Assembly: GCF_013410565.1 (NCBI RefSeq) | Contig: NZ_JACCFO010000001.1 | Span: 3,038,001 to 3,102,000, forward strand | DNA: 64,000 bases | Direction: 5' to 3' | From: Streptomonospora nanhaiensis | Lineage (GTDB): Bacteria; Actinomycetota; Actinomycetes; Streptosporangiales; Streptosporangiaceae | In this document: piece after piece, positions 63,536-64,000 of the stretch | Layout of the letters: every line of letters begins with the position of its first letter | Numbering within the stretch: position 1 is the first letter of the stretch | Translations under genes and position numbers: made by a program | Notes under the pieces: generated by a model | Told to the model about the DNA's origin: nothing | Database searches by the model: none | What the model saw: only the letters and a program-made list of their open reading frames with translations

Positions 63536-64000
63536 TCAGTCGTCGGCCGCGGGGGTGTCGCTGCGCGTGGCCCAGCGCTCGGGGCCGGGGGTCCTCCGGC
63601 GGGCGTCGTGGCCGTAGGCCGCCATGCCCTCCACCACGCGGCGGGCCTCGGTGATCTCGCGCCCGGTGGCGCGCGCCCGGATCGGGCCGGGCGGGGTGTC
63701 GACGTCGACCTCCGCCACCCCGCGCCTCCGGGCGAGCGGGCCGGCGCTCATCCGGATGGTCTGGGTCCGCGCGTGCGGGACGATCTCGGTGACCTCGCAC
63801 AGCCGGCCGCGCCGGGCCACGTACAGGTGCTCGTCGACGCCGAGGGCGCCGTCGCGCGGGCGGCCGGTCAGCGCCGGGTGCAGCGCCACCCCGCGGGCGT
63901 CGGTGCCGGGGAACAGCTCGTCGACCAGGGCGTAGGCCAGTTCGCGCGGGGCCACCGGCAGCAGCGTGGAGGAGTCCATCTGCCGCTCGCCGACGTAGCC
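63536..64000 (-). CDS. Bacterial PH-domain (YdbT-like) membrane protein, C-terminal part (cut by right edge)
   Basis: The frame continues without a stop to base 64000, giving at least 154 residues, so the ATG at 63979 is probably internal. Visible are a TLLPVAPRELAYALVDEL segment and a final bPH2-like domain with LYVARRGRLCEVTEIVPHA, RTQTIRMSAGPLARRRGVAE and VDVDTPPGPIRARA. These match the last repeat of YdbT-type proteins, which usually have about 450-500 residues with N-terminal membrane helices. The function is unknown. The last ~20 residues are polar. Confidence 0.72.
   Translation of the reverse strand, partial: GYVGERQMDSSTLLPVAPRELAYALVDELFPGTDARGVALHPALTGRPRDGALGVDEHLYVARRGRLCEVTEIVPHARTQTIRMSAGPLARRRGVAEVDVDTPPGPIRARATGREITEARRVVEGMAAYGHDARRRTPGPERWATRSDTPAADD

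Overview
The window comes from a high-GC, filamentous-type actinobacterium. BldC, Lsr2, two short chaplins, a ClpC with ClgR-type upstream sites, system II cytochrome c maturation and menaquinone enzymes all point that way. The overall content suggests the Nocardiopsis/Streptomonospora/Thermobifida side of the order, but this placement is an inference from gene content and base composition, not a tree.

Left part (1-29404): respiration. A complete 14-gene complex I operon (nuoA-N, minus strand, 16182 down to 253) has nearly every junction overlapping. It is followed by the start of a polyprenyl diphosphate synthase that runs off the left edge. Upstream lie a geranylgeranyl-reductase-family flavoprotein (probable menaquinone reductase MenJ) and menG. 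A perfect Rex-type operator sits upstream of menJ, a degenerate second copy sits just before nuoA, and an IdeR/DmdR-like iron box lies further upstream. This suggests redox and possibly iron control of the whole NADH-menaquinone module. After a secreted beta-propeller protein and a long gene-poor stretch come DUF4229, bldC, a PLDc_N membrane protein, the tlpA-ccdA-resB-ccsB cytochrome c maturation operon and a second BldC-like mini-regulator. A degenerate type I-E CRISPR remnant without cas genes lies beside menG.

Middle (29641-43800): proline dehydrogenase, proC, an AcuC deacetylase and a predicted phosphatase; a TetR regulator diverging from a class C beta-lactamase-like hydrolase across a strong inverted-repeat operator; a TIM-barrel isomerase diverging from a methyltransferase; an SGNH esterase; radA; mutY; and two membrane-anchored proteins of unknown role. 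Many convergent pairs are separated by long perfect GC hairpins.

Right part (43851-64000): clpC and lsr2; a small membrane protein; an unusual 1147-residue fusion of an endonuclease Q-like PHP nuclease to a UvrD/Rep helicase; an N-acetylglutamate-synthase-like GNAT; a small LuxR-type regulator; lysS; and a cofactor operon (DUF2520, panC, a fused nadB-nadC, coaX). Two chaplins with matching leader hairpins follow, then a WYL regulator diverging from a VOC protein, and the end of a bacterial PH-domain membrane protein cut by the right edge.

The strongest candidates for something little described are the EndoQ-helicase fusion (48357-51800) and the NadB-NadC fusion (55862-58462). The regulatory layout in front of menJ-nuo is also notable. 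No database search was possible, so novelty is not established for any of them.
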